Position numbers and translations under genes: made by a program. DNA of 64,000 bases from Oscillospiraceae bacterium (GTDB lineage Bacteria > Bacillota > Clostridia > Oscillospirales > Oscillospiraceae): the NCBI GenBank assembly GCA_902798545.1, contig CADBWQ010000003.1, positions 63,125-127,124 on the forward strand, read 5' to 3'. This document shows, in pieces, positions 8,011 to 15,349 of the stretch; positions within the stretch are counted from its first letter, which is position 1, and each line of letters starts with the position of its first letter. Below the pieces are notes generated by a model. The model did not search any database. It saw only the letters and a program-made list of their open reading frames with translations, and had not been told where the DNA came from.

Positions 8011-8046
8011 GCCGCCGGCCATTACGCCAGGTCCGGCGGCTTTTTT
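8011..8046 (+). terminator. Hairpin with T-run on the plus strand between two minus-strand genes
   Basis: gccgccgg (8011-8018) pairs with ccggcggc (8033-8040), followed on the plus strand by six Ts. Its orientation is opposite to the genes on either side. On the minus strand it sits between the transporter stop and the MalY start, where it could act as an mRNA-stabilising hairpin. Confidence 0.5.
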
Positions 8047-8060
8047 CTCGTCTGTTGATA

Positions 8061-9440
8061 TCAGTCCTCTGCTTTCAGTGCCGCATCTACGATTTTCTGC
8101 CGCTTCTCGTGAAGATCTTCCTTGCTCACGGAACCGGTCTTCAGGGCGATGCCGGAGAAAACCAGCGGGATGATGATGACGGCCGCGGCAACGATCGCGT
8201 CCTTTACGGTAAGATCCTTAAATAGTGTGATCGCCACAACGGCTGCGCAGAATCCGCCGAGAACGCTGCAGGTATTGAACAGCCACACAGGAATCTTGAT
8301 GGAGCGCTTGGCAAACTGTTCCGGATATCTCTTCGGGATCGTCATGCAGGCGACATTCAGATAGCAGTTGATCAGCATCGTAGGAATCATCAGCATGCTG
8401 ATCGCATTGCCGACGCTCATGCCTGTGAGAATCGGAACAAGCGCTACGATATATGTGAGCAGGAAGCAGAAATAAGGGTAGCCGTCGCTGCTCTTTTTCC
8501 GGAAAACGGAGGGAAACCATCCATCATCCGCCATGTGCGAGAGCGGCTCGCGGATCATCGCAAGTACAGCCAGGAACGAGGAGATGATGGCGCAGATGCC
8601 GCCGCCGATTACGAAGAAGGCGAACAGTCCGTGGGGCATGATGGCCTGTGCGGTAACACTCAGGTTTTCGCCCGCGATCTGATCGTACGGGAGAACCCCG
8701 GAGGCGACATAAGACATCAGGCCGTAAACGATCGATACAACGACGCAGGTCACCAGAATCCCCATCGGGATCGTGCGCTTGGGATTCTTTGTGATCGGCA
8801 CCACTCCGACCGGTCCCATGGTGGTTCCCTGACAGGCCCATCCCATGATGGCGATGGCGCTGATCATGCCGCCGAAGCCTCCGTGGAAGAAGCCTCCGTC
8901 AAAGGTCGCATTGAAGAAATCCGCCGCGTTCACACTGGGAATACCCATGACGACAAACAGGATGAGGGCAATGACCAGAAGGCCGGTCGCCACATTCTGA
9001 AAGAGCGTTACAATTCGGTTACCCCGGATCGAAAGCAGGAAGAACAGCGTGAGGACAACCGCGCTGATCAGCGTACTGTGTTCATTGACGACCGGGAACA
9101 GATTGCCAAGATAGCTGGTAAGCGCAAGCGAATAGCCGGTAAAACCGAACGCCCAGATAACATTTGTCCACCCGCCGTATCCGGTGAGCAGGGGCGGAAG
9201 CAGCATGCCCTTCATGCTGTAATCGCCGCCGTTTATGACGAAGATACCGGACATGCCGAGGTTGTACCAGTACGCGAGCAGCATGTAAAAGACGCAGATG
9301 ATGGTGATCGGAAGAATGGAACGCCCTGTTCTCTCGATCGCCGAGCCAAGTGTGACAAAGATACCGGAGCCGACAGCGCCGCCAACGCCCAGGCCGACAA
9401 TATTCCACAGCCCCATCTTTTTGATGTTTTCGTTATTCAT
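8061..9440 (-). CDS. APC family amino acid permease
   Basis: A 459-residue membrane protein with about 12 hydrophobic segments. The N terminus has the APC signature GLGVGGAVGSGIFVTLG (TM1, with the glycine-rich unwound stretch), and GWACQGTTMGPVGVVPITKNPKRTIPMGI matches the TM6 and IL3 region of the superfamily. The start at 9440 (MNNENIKKMG) has GGAGG 6 nt upstream; the in-frame upstream extension crosses the promoter at 9516. Likely substrate: an amino acid, not determinable further. It is divergent from the XRE regulator and upstream of malY-ridA, so it is probably the first gene of that unit. Confidence 0.88.
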   Translation of the reverse strand: MNNENIKKMGLWNIVGLGVGGAVGSGIFVTLGSAIERTGRSILPITIICVFYMLLAYWYNLGMSGIFVINGGDYSMKGMLLPPLLTGYGGWTNVIWAFGFTGYSLALTSYLGNLFPVVNEHSTLISAVVLTLFFLLSIRGNRIVTLFQNVATGLLVIALILFVVMGIPSVNAADFFNATFDGGFFHGGFGGMISAIAIMGWACQGTTMGPVGVVPITKNPKRTIPMGILVTCVVVSIVYGLMSYVASGVLPYDQIAGENLSVTAQAIMPHGLFAFFVIGGGICAIISSFLAVLAMIREPLSHMADDGWFPSVFRKKSSDGYPYFCFLLTYIVALVPILTGMSVGNAISMLMIPTMLINCYLNVACMTIPKRYPEQFAKRSIKIPVWLFNTCSVLGGFCAAVVAITLFKDLTVKDAIVAAAVIIIPLVFSGIALKTGSVSKEDLHEKRQKIVDAALKAED

Positions 9441-9515
9441 TGTTTCCTCCGTTTTGTTTACTTTGATTGAAAGGGGGATACAGATCAGGCCGCGCAGCAC
9501 ATCTCTTATGGCTGT

Positions 9516-9544
9516 ATTATATTGGGAATTCTTTTCGGGGTCAA
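9516..9544 (-). promoter_or_regulatory. Promoter of the APC transporter
   Basis: On the minus strand: TTGACC (9544-9539), a 17-bp spacer and TATAAT (9521-9516), about 75 nt before the start codon. Confidence 0.75.
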
Positions 9545-9609
9545 AGCAGGGCGGGTTTTGCGAAAAGAAACCGTCAGGCAAAAAAAGTTTCGTCACACGA
9601 GAAAACAGG

Positions 9610-9638
9610 ATGACATTCGCTGATTTTTGAAGTATAAT
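9610..9638 (+). promoter_or_regulatory. Promoter of the XRE regulator
   Basis: ATGACA (9610-9615), a 17-bp spacer and TATAAT (9633-9638), about 64 nt before the start codon at 9702. Confidence 0.65.
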
Positions 9639-9701
9639 TGTTTTTATCAGCGAAAAAACGTAAAAAAATCTATTTTCAGGAATCGGATACGGAGGCAGGA
9701 A

Positions 9702-10416
9702 ATGTCAGAACGGAGTATTGAGACAGGAAAGAAGATCCGTTATTTCAGAACGGGGAAAAATATGACCCTGGAAGAGCTGGCGGCAGCCGTCTGCAAGAGC
9801 AAAGCGACGCTTTCCAAGTACGAAAAAGGGGATATCGTGATCGATCGTGATCGATATAGAAACCCTGTATGAGATCGCGGATGCTCTCCAGATCCACATC
9901 GATCAGCTTCTCGTGAACCGGGACAAAAAGGAAACCGACGAGAGAGAAATTGATCCTGTTTTTTTTCGGGGACGGAACCGGCTGTATGCCTATTTTTATG
10001 ACGGCAGAATTCGGAAAATCAACCGAACGGTGTGCGATATCCTGTCGAAGACGGATGTGAATCAGTACAAACTGATCATGTATATGAACTGCAGAAGTAT
10101 CGACCGCTATCAACAGTGCGAAAATACCTACATCGGGTACATCAAGCACTTCGATGCCCTCTCGATCATCGAAGTCGTGCATCAGACGAATCCGATGGAG
10201 CACGGCAGTGTGCAGATCCTGGCTTCCTTTATGGATTCCGAGGTGAAGTGGGGGCTGTGGAACGGCATTTCCTCCCGCCCGCTGATGCCGGTGGCATGCA
10301 AGATGCTATTCGCCCAGAAGCCGCTGAAGGAAGATGCGGAACTTGAAGAGATGCTGAAGATCTCCAAAGATGATATACGGGTGATGAAAATGTACAACTT
10401 TTTCTCGGTGACATAA
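9702..10416 (+). pseudogene. XRE family regulator interrupted by a 10-bp frameshifting duplication
   Basis: The ATG at 9702 has GGAGG upstream and opens an HTH_3 domain (TGKKIRYFRTGKNMTLEELA, then CKSKATLSKYEKGDIVID). Translation then runs out of frame after RDRYRNPV and stops at 9872. Removing one copy of the exact 10-bp tandem repeat at 9834-9853 restores one frame (YEKGDIVIDIETLYEIADAL) that continues to the TAA at 10416. That would give about 234 residues, an N-terminal Cro/C1 helix-turn-helix plus an unrecognised ~160-residue C-terminal domain. The gene is divergent from the APC transporter and probably controlled it. The duplication could be a recent inactivating mutation, a reversible slippage switch or a sequencing artefact. 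Confidence 0.82.
9834..9853. repeat. Exact 10-bp tandem duplication inside the XRE gene
   Basis: atcgtgatcg at 9834-9843 is repeated at 9844-9853. The extra copy shifts the reading frame by +1. Confidence 0.95.
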
Positions 10417-10745
10417 AAGTATTATAATGTGGATAAAGCAACTTGTTTCACAATTACAAGAAAATGAAATTACGCAACAGCTTGTTTCGCAAACAACTGA
10501 CAGCGCTCGCCAGGGAGATGCTGTGGCTATTGCTGCACCTGCTATCGGAGAGCTAATACCAGCGATTTTTTGATTATAGGAGAAAGCGTCTTTTCGTTGA
10601 AATGAGTCTGATTTTCTGATATTAATAGAATAAGACAGGCGATGATCGGCACATAGGTTTTTGCGGAGGTGATAAAGATGATGTATCCGTTTCTTACTCT
10701 GAATGATCAAGAAGGCCGGCTACTAAGTAGACAAAAAACAAGAGG

Positions 10746-10775
10746 CCCGCAGGACAAGCACCTGCGGGATTTTTT
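10746..10775 (+). terminator. Terminator at the edge of the TTGACCCCA array
   Basis: A perfect 8-bp stem (cccgcagg / cctgcggg) with a 7-nt loop, followed by attttttg. Confidence 0.75.
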
Positions 10776-10875
10776 GACCCCATGTGGTTTACATAATTCA
10801 CGATTTGACCCCATGCTCTATCTACTTGACCCCACTTTGGCATGAGGCTGACCCCACTTTTCCAGGATGGGGTCA
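10774..10875. repeat. TTGACCCCA short-repeat array
   Basis: ttgacccca occurs at 10774, 10805 and 10826, with a ctgacccca variant at 10848 and an inverted copy tggggtca at 10868-10875. Spacing of the direct copies is 31, 21 and 22 bp. The pattern resembles the multiple terminal repeats of IS21-like elements; no transposase is present. Confidence 0.55.
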
Positions 10876-10905
10876 CTGTATCAAAATCAGGGTTATTTGC
10901 CAACT

Positions 10906-10944
10906 TAGGATTGCTATTTTAACAAAATGGCAATCCTATTTTTT
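10906..10944 (+). terminator. Terminator-like hairpin
   Basis: taggattgc (10906-10914) pairs perfectly with gcaatccta (10930-10938), followed by ttttttg. No plus-strand gene precedes it, so it is probably a remnant. Confidence 0.6.
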
Positions 10945-11014
10945 GCCAAATAGTGCTTTGAATGCGTTTAACTATGGCTGTTCTTGGTACTTTTCCACTA
11001 TAAGATTAAAAAGG

Positions 11015-11054
11015 AATCCTGAACCGGGGTTGTTTCGGATCAGGATTCTTGTTT
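11015..11054 (+). terminator. Terminator-like hairpin
   Basis: aatcctgaaccg (11015-11026) pairs with cggatcaggatt (11036-11047) with one mismatch, followed by cttgttttt. Confidence 0.5.
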
Positions 11055-11133
11055 TTATGGTTTGATTGCCATGTTTATTCCACTTATTCTTGTTTGCATC
11101 TATGATTTGCTGACGTTCCTATTTAAGCGGGCA

Positions 11134-12267
11134 TTAATTCCCGACTTGAAGCCTACGATATTTTCTTCTTCCGATCAATAGCGCCGTGATGCTGATCACA
11201 GCATAGAGAACTGGTGCTGCCTGAAAGTTCAAAAACAATCTGCCTGCCAGATGTATCAGCCGGTAGTTGGTAAATCCTGTATTCATCAAAACCGCATTCG
11301 GCCGGAGAAGCCATATTCTCTGTATGATGCCAAAGCGCTCCGGAAGATTCGCAAACAGATCAACGATCAGATATCCCAACAATCCGCAGGTCACAGTGGG
11401 CTGATTCTGCGTAATCACAGACAGCAGCATGGTCACAGCGGCAAAAAGGACCGCTGCAAGCAGGTAAATTCCTGCGTACACCCCCAGCATTTGTCCGAGC
11501 GTATAAGGAAGCATGGACCACGGCTTCACCAACTGCAGCATTTCCCCCATGCCTTCCATCCCGTAAACAAAGGAATAGGGGGTGAATATCGCAAGAAGCA
11601 AAAGGAATGCCGCTGCCATAATCCAAGTAAGGCCAGCAGCAAATTTGATCAGATACAGTTCTTTCTTTCCGTATCGGCTGCACAACAGAAGCTGATTCAT
11701 GTTATCTGCCGTTTCTCTTGCATAGACGCCCGACAGCCCGACAGTAGACAGGAGAAAGATAAAGAATCCAAGTACCTGAAAGGCTTTGAGCAGGTTTGCA
11801 GGCCCACTGTGATAATGATAAACAAAAGGTTTGGAAACCTGCGCCTCCTGACTGCGCCAGAATTCCTTGTCTGTTTCTGAGAGCCCCTGTTTTTCGATTC
11901 GCTGCTTCAGTTCCTGCTCACGCAAGGCATAAAACTCTGGCCCATCAAAGCGGGTAAGATCACGGTAATAACCGGTCACGGAAGTGATCACCTCCATAAC
12001 AGGAACATATTTTTCAGACTCCGTAGTAATCTCCATAAGCGTAGATCCGTTTTCAAACCTCATAGCAGGTTTCATTTCCTCTATCAGTTCTTCGTCAATG
12101 GTCCTGCCGTCCAGTTCTTTGGCCGCTTCCCGAGATACAGGTTGGACCTCCGAAATGGAGAATATCACCAGGAACAAGAGCATAAGGACTGCTCCTGCAA
12201 GCGCAATCAAATTTACCCTTGCACGAAACAGCTTTTTCAGTTCATACAAATATATCGTCCGAAGCAT
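11134..12267 (-). CDS. ABC-2 type transporter permease
   Basis: A 377-residue membrane protein. One N-terminal TM segment (about residues 18-38) is followed by a ~130-residue extracytoplasmic domain, then five to six TM segments grouped toward the C terminus. This is the layout of ABC-2 permeases with a large extracellular loop. It lies 9 nt downstream of the ATPase gene and completes the exporter. The operon is led by an ECF-type sigma factor gene. The substrate is unknown; such pairs often export peptides, antibiotics or lipids. GC content is lower than in the flanking chromosome. Confidence 0.82.
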   Translation of the reverse strand: MLRTIYLYELKKLFRARVNLIALAGAVLMLLFLVIFSISEVQPVSREAAKELDGRTIDEELIEEMKPAMRFENGSTLMEITTESEKYVPVMEVITSVTGYYRDLTRFDGPEFYALREQELKQRIEKQGLSETDKEFWRSQEAQVSKPFVYHYHSGPANLLKAFQVLGFFIFLLSTVGLSGVYARETADNMNQLLLCSRYGKKELYLIKFAAGLTWIMAAAFLLLLAIFTPYSFVYGMEGMGEMLQLVKPWSMLPYTLGQMLGVYAGIYLLAAVLFAAVTMLLSVITQNQPTVTCGLLGYLIVDLFANLPERFGIIQRIWLLRPNAVLMNTGFTNYRLIHLAGRLFLNFQAAPVLYAVISITALLIGRRKYRRLQVGN

Positions 12268-12276
12268 CCCGCAAAT

Positions 12277-12975
12277 TCACCTCTTTTCCCCAATCTGAGA
12301 GATATAGAATGCCTCCAGATCTTCTCCCCCGGCAGACCGGTTTCCCTGCCAGCGCAGTTGCCCGTCCTTCATAATCATCAGCCGGTCTGCGATATGCTCC
12401 AGATCCGATACGATGTGTGTGGAGAGCAGAACGATTTTATTCTTTCCCAATCCTGAGATCAGCTCGCGAAAGCGGATTCTCTCCTGTGGATCAAGACCCG
12501 CTGTCGGTTCATCCATAATCAGAATCTGCGGATCATTTAAGAGAGCCTGCGCGATCCCAAGCCTCTGCCTCATCCCACCGGAATACGTACGTACCTTTTT
12601 TCCGGCGGAATCTCCCAGCCCGACCAGCTCGATCAGTTCCTTTGTTTTTTGAATGGCGTCTTTTTTTGTCAGGCCCTTTACAGCGGACATATAGAGCAGG
12701 AAATCCTTTCCGGAGAATTCCGGATAGAAACCGAAGTCCTGGGGAAGATACCCCAAAATATCTCGATATTCCTCTGTTCCCACGCTCATTCCGTCACAGG
12801 AGACGGTTCCGCTGTCAGGAGCAAGAACCCCGCAGAGCAGCCGCATCAGGGTTGTTTTTCCCGCTCCGTTTGCGCCTAGAAGTCCCGTTACTCCCTTTGT
12901 CAAGGTAAATGACATCCGATCAACCGCAATCTTGTTTTTATACTGTTTGGTGATTCTGTCTGCTATTAGTTCCAT
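12277..12975 (-). CDS. ABC transporter ATP-binding protein
   Basis: A 232-residue nucleotide-binding subunit. Walker A is GANGAGKTT (about residue 34), the Q-loop is in LGYLPQDFGFYPEF, the signature is YSGGMRQR, Walker B is ILIMDEPTAGLD and the switch histidine is in LLSTHIVSD. It is of the drug/antibiotic exporter (DrrA/CcmA-like) class that pairs with ABC-2 permeases. Its start overlaps the end of the upstream membrane-protein gene by 10 nt, so translation is coupled. Confidence 0.93.
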   Translation of the reverse strand: MELIADRITKQYKNKIAVDRMSFTLTKGVTGLLGANGAGKTTLMRLLCGVLAPDSGTVSCDGMSVGTEEYRDILGYLPQDFGFYPEFSGKDFLLYMSAVKGLTKKDAIQKTKELIELVGLGDSAGKKVRTYSGGMRQRLGIAQALLNDPQILIMDEPTAGLDPQERIRFRELISGLGKNKIVLLSTHIVSDLEHIADRLMIMKDGQLRWQGNRSAGGEDLEAFYISQIGEKR

Positions 12976-13691
12976 ACCGCTTCCTCCAACTCACAAATCC
13001 ATCTGCGCATGCTGACGACAAGACTGAAAACAAGCAGGATAAACGCTACTGTCCAGATGACAGTAAACCTTTCCTCATATAAGCTGCTCAGGTAATATGG
13101 TGCCGCCGCAAAAAGTCCTGATGACAAGAAGCAGATTATTATGCTTCCCCAGTTATTGTCCGACCTGTTTTTCCTCTCATATACCGAGCCTAACAGTGAG
13201 GCTGCCAGATACGGCACCATCATATATAGAAATACTCTGATCAGAGAATACGAAAACCAAGGTCGCACCACCCAAATAACAACCAGAAGTCCTGCCGTCT
13301 CTACGATACCAACCAGAAATATCCTTGCAAGCATGACGCTCCTTAATGAAAATCTGGCAGTATACTCCAATTCAGCCATTTTCCACCTAGAAGATCTTCC
13401 TGTCTCAACAAGGATTTCTACTGCCAGAAGAGGAGTTAAGGCAAAAGGATAGTTTCCTATGTTACCGTAACAGATTCCCATAATGCACAACAATAGGACG
13501 GCAGATAGCAGCCATATCCACTTGCCAATATAAAAAAACTGTCTCAGGAGAAAGTCCCCATGATTTATGACTACAGGTCGTCTGGATATCAGGCCCTGAT
13601 CTTCTAATCCTTGAAAGAAAGCCTTCTTCTCTTCAGGTTCCGGAGTCGAGCAGATTTCTTTCAGAAGCTTGATAATCCTATCATTATCCAT
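12966..13691 (-). CDS. Membrane protein of the ECF sigma/ABC operon
   Basis: 241 residues. A charged, cytoplasmic-looking N-terminal stretch (about 1-45) is followed by about six hydrophobic segments. The family is not recognised with certainty. Its position directly after an ECF sigma gene, with an 8-nt overlap, is where an anti-sigma factor would be expected. The N-terminal soluble region followed by membrane segments is compatible with that, but no zinc-binding anti-sigma motif (HxxxCxxC) is visible. It could equally be an extra subunit of the ABC exporter. Confidence 0.75.
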   Translation of the reverse strand: MDNDRIIKLLKEICSTPEPEEKKAFFQGLEDQGLISRRPVVINHGDFLLRQFFYIGKWIWLLSAVLLLCIMGICYGNIGNYPFALTPLLAVEILVETGRSSRWKMAELEYTARFSLRSVMLARIFLVGIVETAGLLVVIWVVRPWFSYSLIRVFLYMMVPYLAASLLGSVYERKNRSDNNWGSIIICFLSSGLFAAAPYYLSSLYEERFTVIWTVAFILLVFSLVVSMRRWICELEEAVWN

Positions 13692-14193
13692 TTTCTCCCT
13701 CCATTTCTTCCTTGACCTTTTTCAATATCCCTTTCAGCCTTCTGTATACAGCAAACCTTGATATATGGTATAGACGGCTTATCACGGGAACAGGGACGTC
13801 GTTAACATACCGCAAAAGGAGCATTTCCCGCTCCTCCAGTGAGAGCTTCTGAAGAGCATCTATCAGGCTGATACGCTCTAACAATGACTGTTCCGATTCC
13901 TCCAGCTGCGGGATATCCAGCGCTTCATCAATGTTAAAAACAATCATCTTGTCTCTGTAATACTGACTGCACAGATTGCGTGCAATCGTATACAGGTACT
14001 GTAGCTGTCGGTTCTCGTCCTGATACGTCCTACTTCCAATAAACCGAAGGAAGGTTTCCTGCGTCAGGTCTTCCGCTGTATGTTGGTCATGAAGGCGGAA
14101 ATACAGATATTTATAGATCCGATCATATTGCTCTTCCAGATTCAACGAACGACCTCCTTCCTCAGTGTCTAAATAATTTTTCTTACTTGACAT
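13684..14193 (-). CDS. ECF-type RNA polymerase sigma factor
   Basis: 169 residues. Region 2 is seen in YRYFRLHDQHTAEDLTQETF-like sequence (about residues 28-50: YLYFRLHDQHTAEDLTQ), with YLYTIARNLCSQYYRD as region 2.4. Region 4 is LSLEEREMLLLRYVNDVPVPVISRLYHISRFAVYRRL. A GGAG ribosome site precedes the start. It heads a four-gene, overlapping operon (sigma, membrane protein, ATPase, permease), so it probably directs transcription of its own transporter in response to an envelope or antibiotic signal. That regulatory link is inferred from layout. Confidence 0.9.
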   Translation of the reverse strand: MSSKKNYLDTEEGGRSLNLEEQYDRIYKYLYFRLHDQHTAEDLTQETFLRFIGSRTYQDENRQLQYLYTIARNLCSQYYRDKMIVFNIDEALDIPQLEESEQSLLERISLIDALQKLSLEEREMLLLRYVNDVPVPVISRLYHISRFAVYRRLKGILKKVKEEMEGENG

Positions 14194-14332
14194 TTGTTTC
14201 TCCGATCACCGCCAAGCGGCATAATGACTCTACCGAGCCACGAAAATTGCTCCACAGTCTGCCACCACCTGACAATAGTTGTTCAGCCCCATCCTTGCAT
14301 TTTCCAGCGAAAAGTACTATTGACAGAATAGC

Positions 14333-14390
14333 AAAAAAGGAATCCCGGGAAACCACCTCATCAAGGTGAAATCCTCGGAATCCCTTTTTT
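14333..14390. terminator. Bidirectional nested terminator-like hairpin
   Basis: aaaaaaggaatcccggga and its imperfect complement tcctcggaatccctttttt enclose a second small hairpin (ccacct / aaggtg). There is a T-run on each strand. Confidence 0.6.
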
Positions 14391-14618
14391 CATGCTTTCT
14401 AAGTTCTCTTATGCATCTTTACGTAAAAGCAGACTACTGTCTCAACGAACTGGAAGTCTATAGTCAAGACCTCTATAAATCACGAATTGACGAGATGTAG
14501 TATACCACAATTCTCCGATTTTCGGAAGATGCTTTATAGCCGTCCTTCCCGGTAAGTAAAGGTCGTATCAATAAATAACGATTACCTTCATTTTGTCAAA
14601 ATAGCATTCTTTAGCCAT

Positions 14619-14656
14619 AAAAGGTAGGTAATTTTGATAGAAATTGCCTACCTTTT
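14619..14656 (+). terminator. Terminator-like hairpin
   Basis: aaaaggtaggtaattt pairs with aaattgcctacctttt (one mismatch) around gatag-like loop bases; T-rich on both sides. Confidence 0.55.
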
Positions 14657-14707
14657 CATTTTGCCTGAAAGCCCTTGATCTCAGGGCTTTTTCGCTGGCC
14701 GGGCATA

Positions 14708-14751
14708 AAAAAGCAGCCGCTGCGGAGTCAATTCCGCAGCGGTTGCTTTTT
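14708..14751 (+). terminator. Strong terminator hairpin beside the repeat array
   Basis: A 19-bp stem (aaaaagcagccgctgcgga, 14708-14726, with its complement at 14733-14751, one G-T pair) ends in five Ts. It can work in both directions. Confidence 0.75.
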
Positions 14752-14788
14752 GCATTTTGTCAATCCCCCTGGCCTTTTACAAAAACGA

Positions 14789-14863
14789 ATTGTTCTCACA
14801 GAGGCAGAATCGTTCATTTTGAGGGGCTAATCGTTCTCACAGAGGGTATCGTTCTCATATGGT
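14789..14863. repeat. ATCGTTCTCACAGAGG short-repeat array
   Basis: Copies begin at 14789 (attgttctcacagagg), 14809 (diverged), 14830 (atcgttctcacagagg) and 14848 (atcgttctcatatgg), spaced 20, 21 and 18 bp. It directly follows a strong terminator, the same arrangement as the arrays at 3708 and 10774. Confidence 0.55.
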
Positions 14864-15016
14864 GAACTACTTCCCCCAGGAGAAAGAGAACGCATTGAGG
14901 CCGAGTGTTTGCGCCTCAACAATGAATAACGGGGAGACAGTTTATTAGACGGTTACTTGTGGCCAGCACAAATAAATGCTATAATTGAAGCACCTTTTTT
15001 GCGGCTGGTGACTCGC

Positions 15017-15308
15017 ATGGACAGCTCGAGCAGTTATTTATCTGAGCTTGATAAGCCATATAAGAGTTGCCCATCCTGTGGCGCGATAATGACCAAGTCA
15101 AAGTATAACCCGTCGTGGGTTGATGAGGCTGAAGGGCTCTCCGCTATATTGGATGATTGATAAGTATCTGTCGTGTTATTATACCTACCATGAGGATGAG
15201 ATGGGCTATCTCACTTCGCTGAATGATTCCGCCTATGTGCTGATTACGGCAAACAAAGCGGATATCGAAGCAATCGTGGCAAGGTTTACGCTTTCCCTGG
15301 CAAATTAA
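15017..15308 (+). pseudogene. Possible frameshifted small gene with a zinc-ribbon-like motif
   Basis: An ATG at 15017 opens 47 codons (MDSSSSYLSELDKPYKSC, then PSCGAIMTKSKY) ending at 15160. A second overlapping frame continues plausible protein sequence (KYLSCYYTYHEDEMGYL) to 15308. Joined near 15155 they would make one ~95-residue protein with a CPSCG motif. No ribosome site is evident and I do not recognise the family, so this may be chance. Confidence 0.25.
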
Positions 15309-15349
15309 CTGAATCGTCAAGTGAGCAACAAAAGGAGGAAAATAGAACA

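Larger units (their letters stand above)
10417..11133. other. Gene-free scar region with hairpins and repeats
   Basis: No convincing gene. It holds three terminator-like hairpins and a TTGACCCCA repeat array, all listed separately. The 48-codon frame 10427-10573 has no ribosome site. The composition is AT-richer than the surrounding chromosome, and the content fits leftover ends of mobile DNA. Confidence 0.5.
14391..15016. other. Noncoding region with terminators and a repeat array
   Basis: Low-GC DNA without a credible gene. It contains the hairpins at 14619-14656 and 14708-14751 and the GTTCTCACAGAGG repeat array, each listed separately. It looks like debris of mobile elements. Confidence 0.5.

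Noticed and set aside
10427-10573. 48-codon ORF starting MWIKQLVSQLQENE
   Set aside because: Protein-like composition, but no ribosome site or recognisable family; it lies in a scarred noncoding region.
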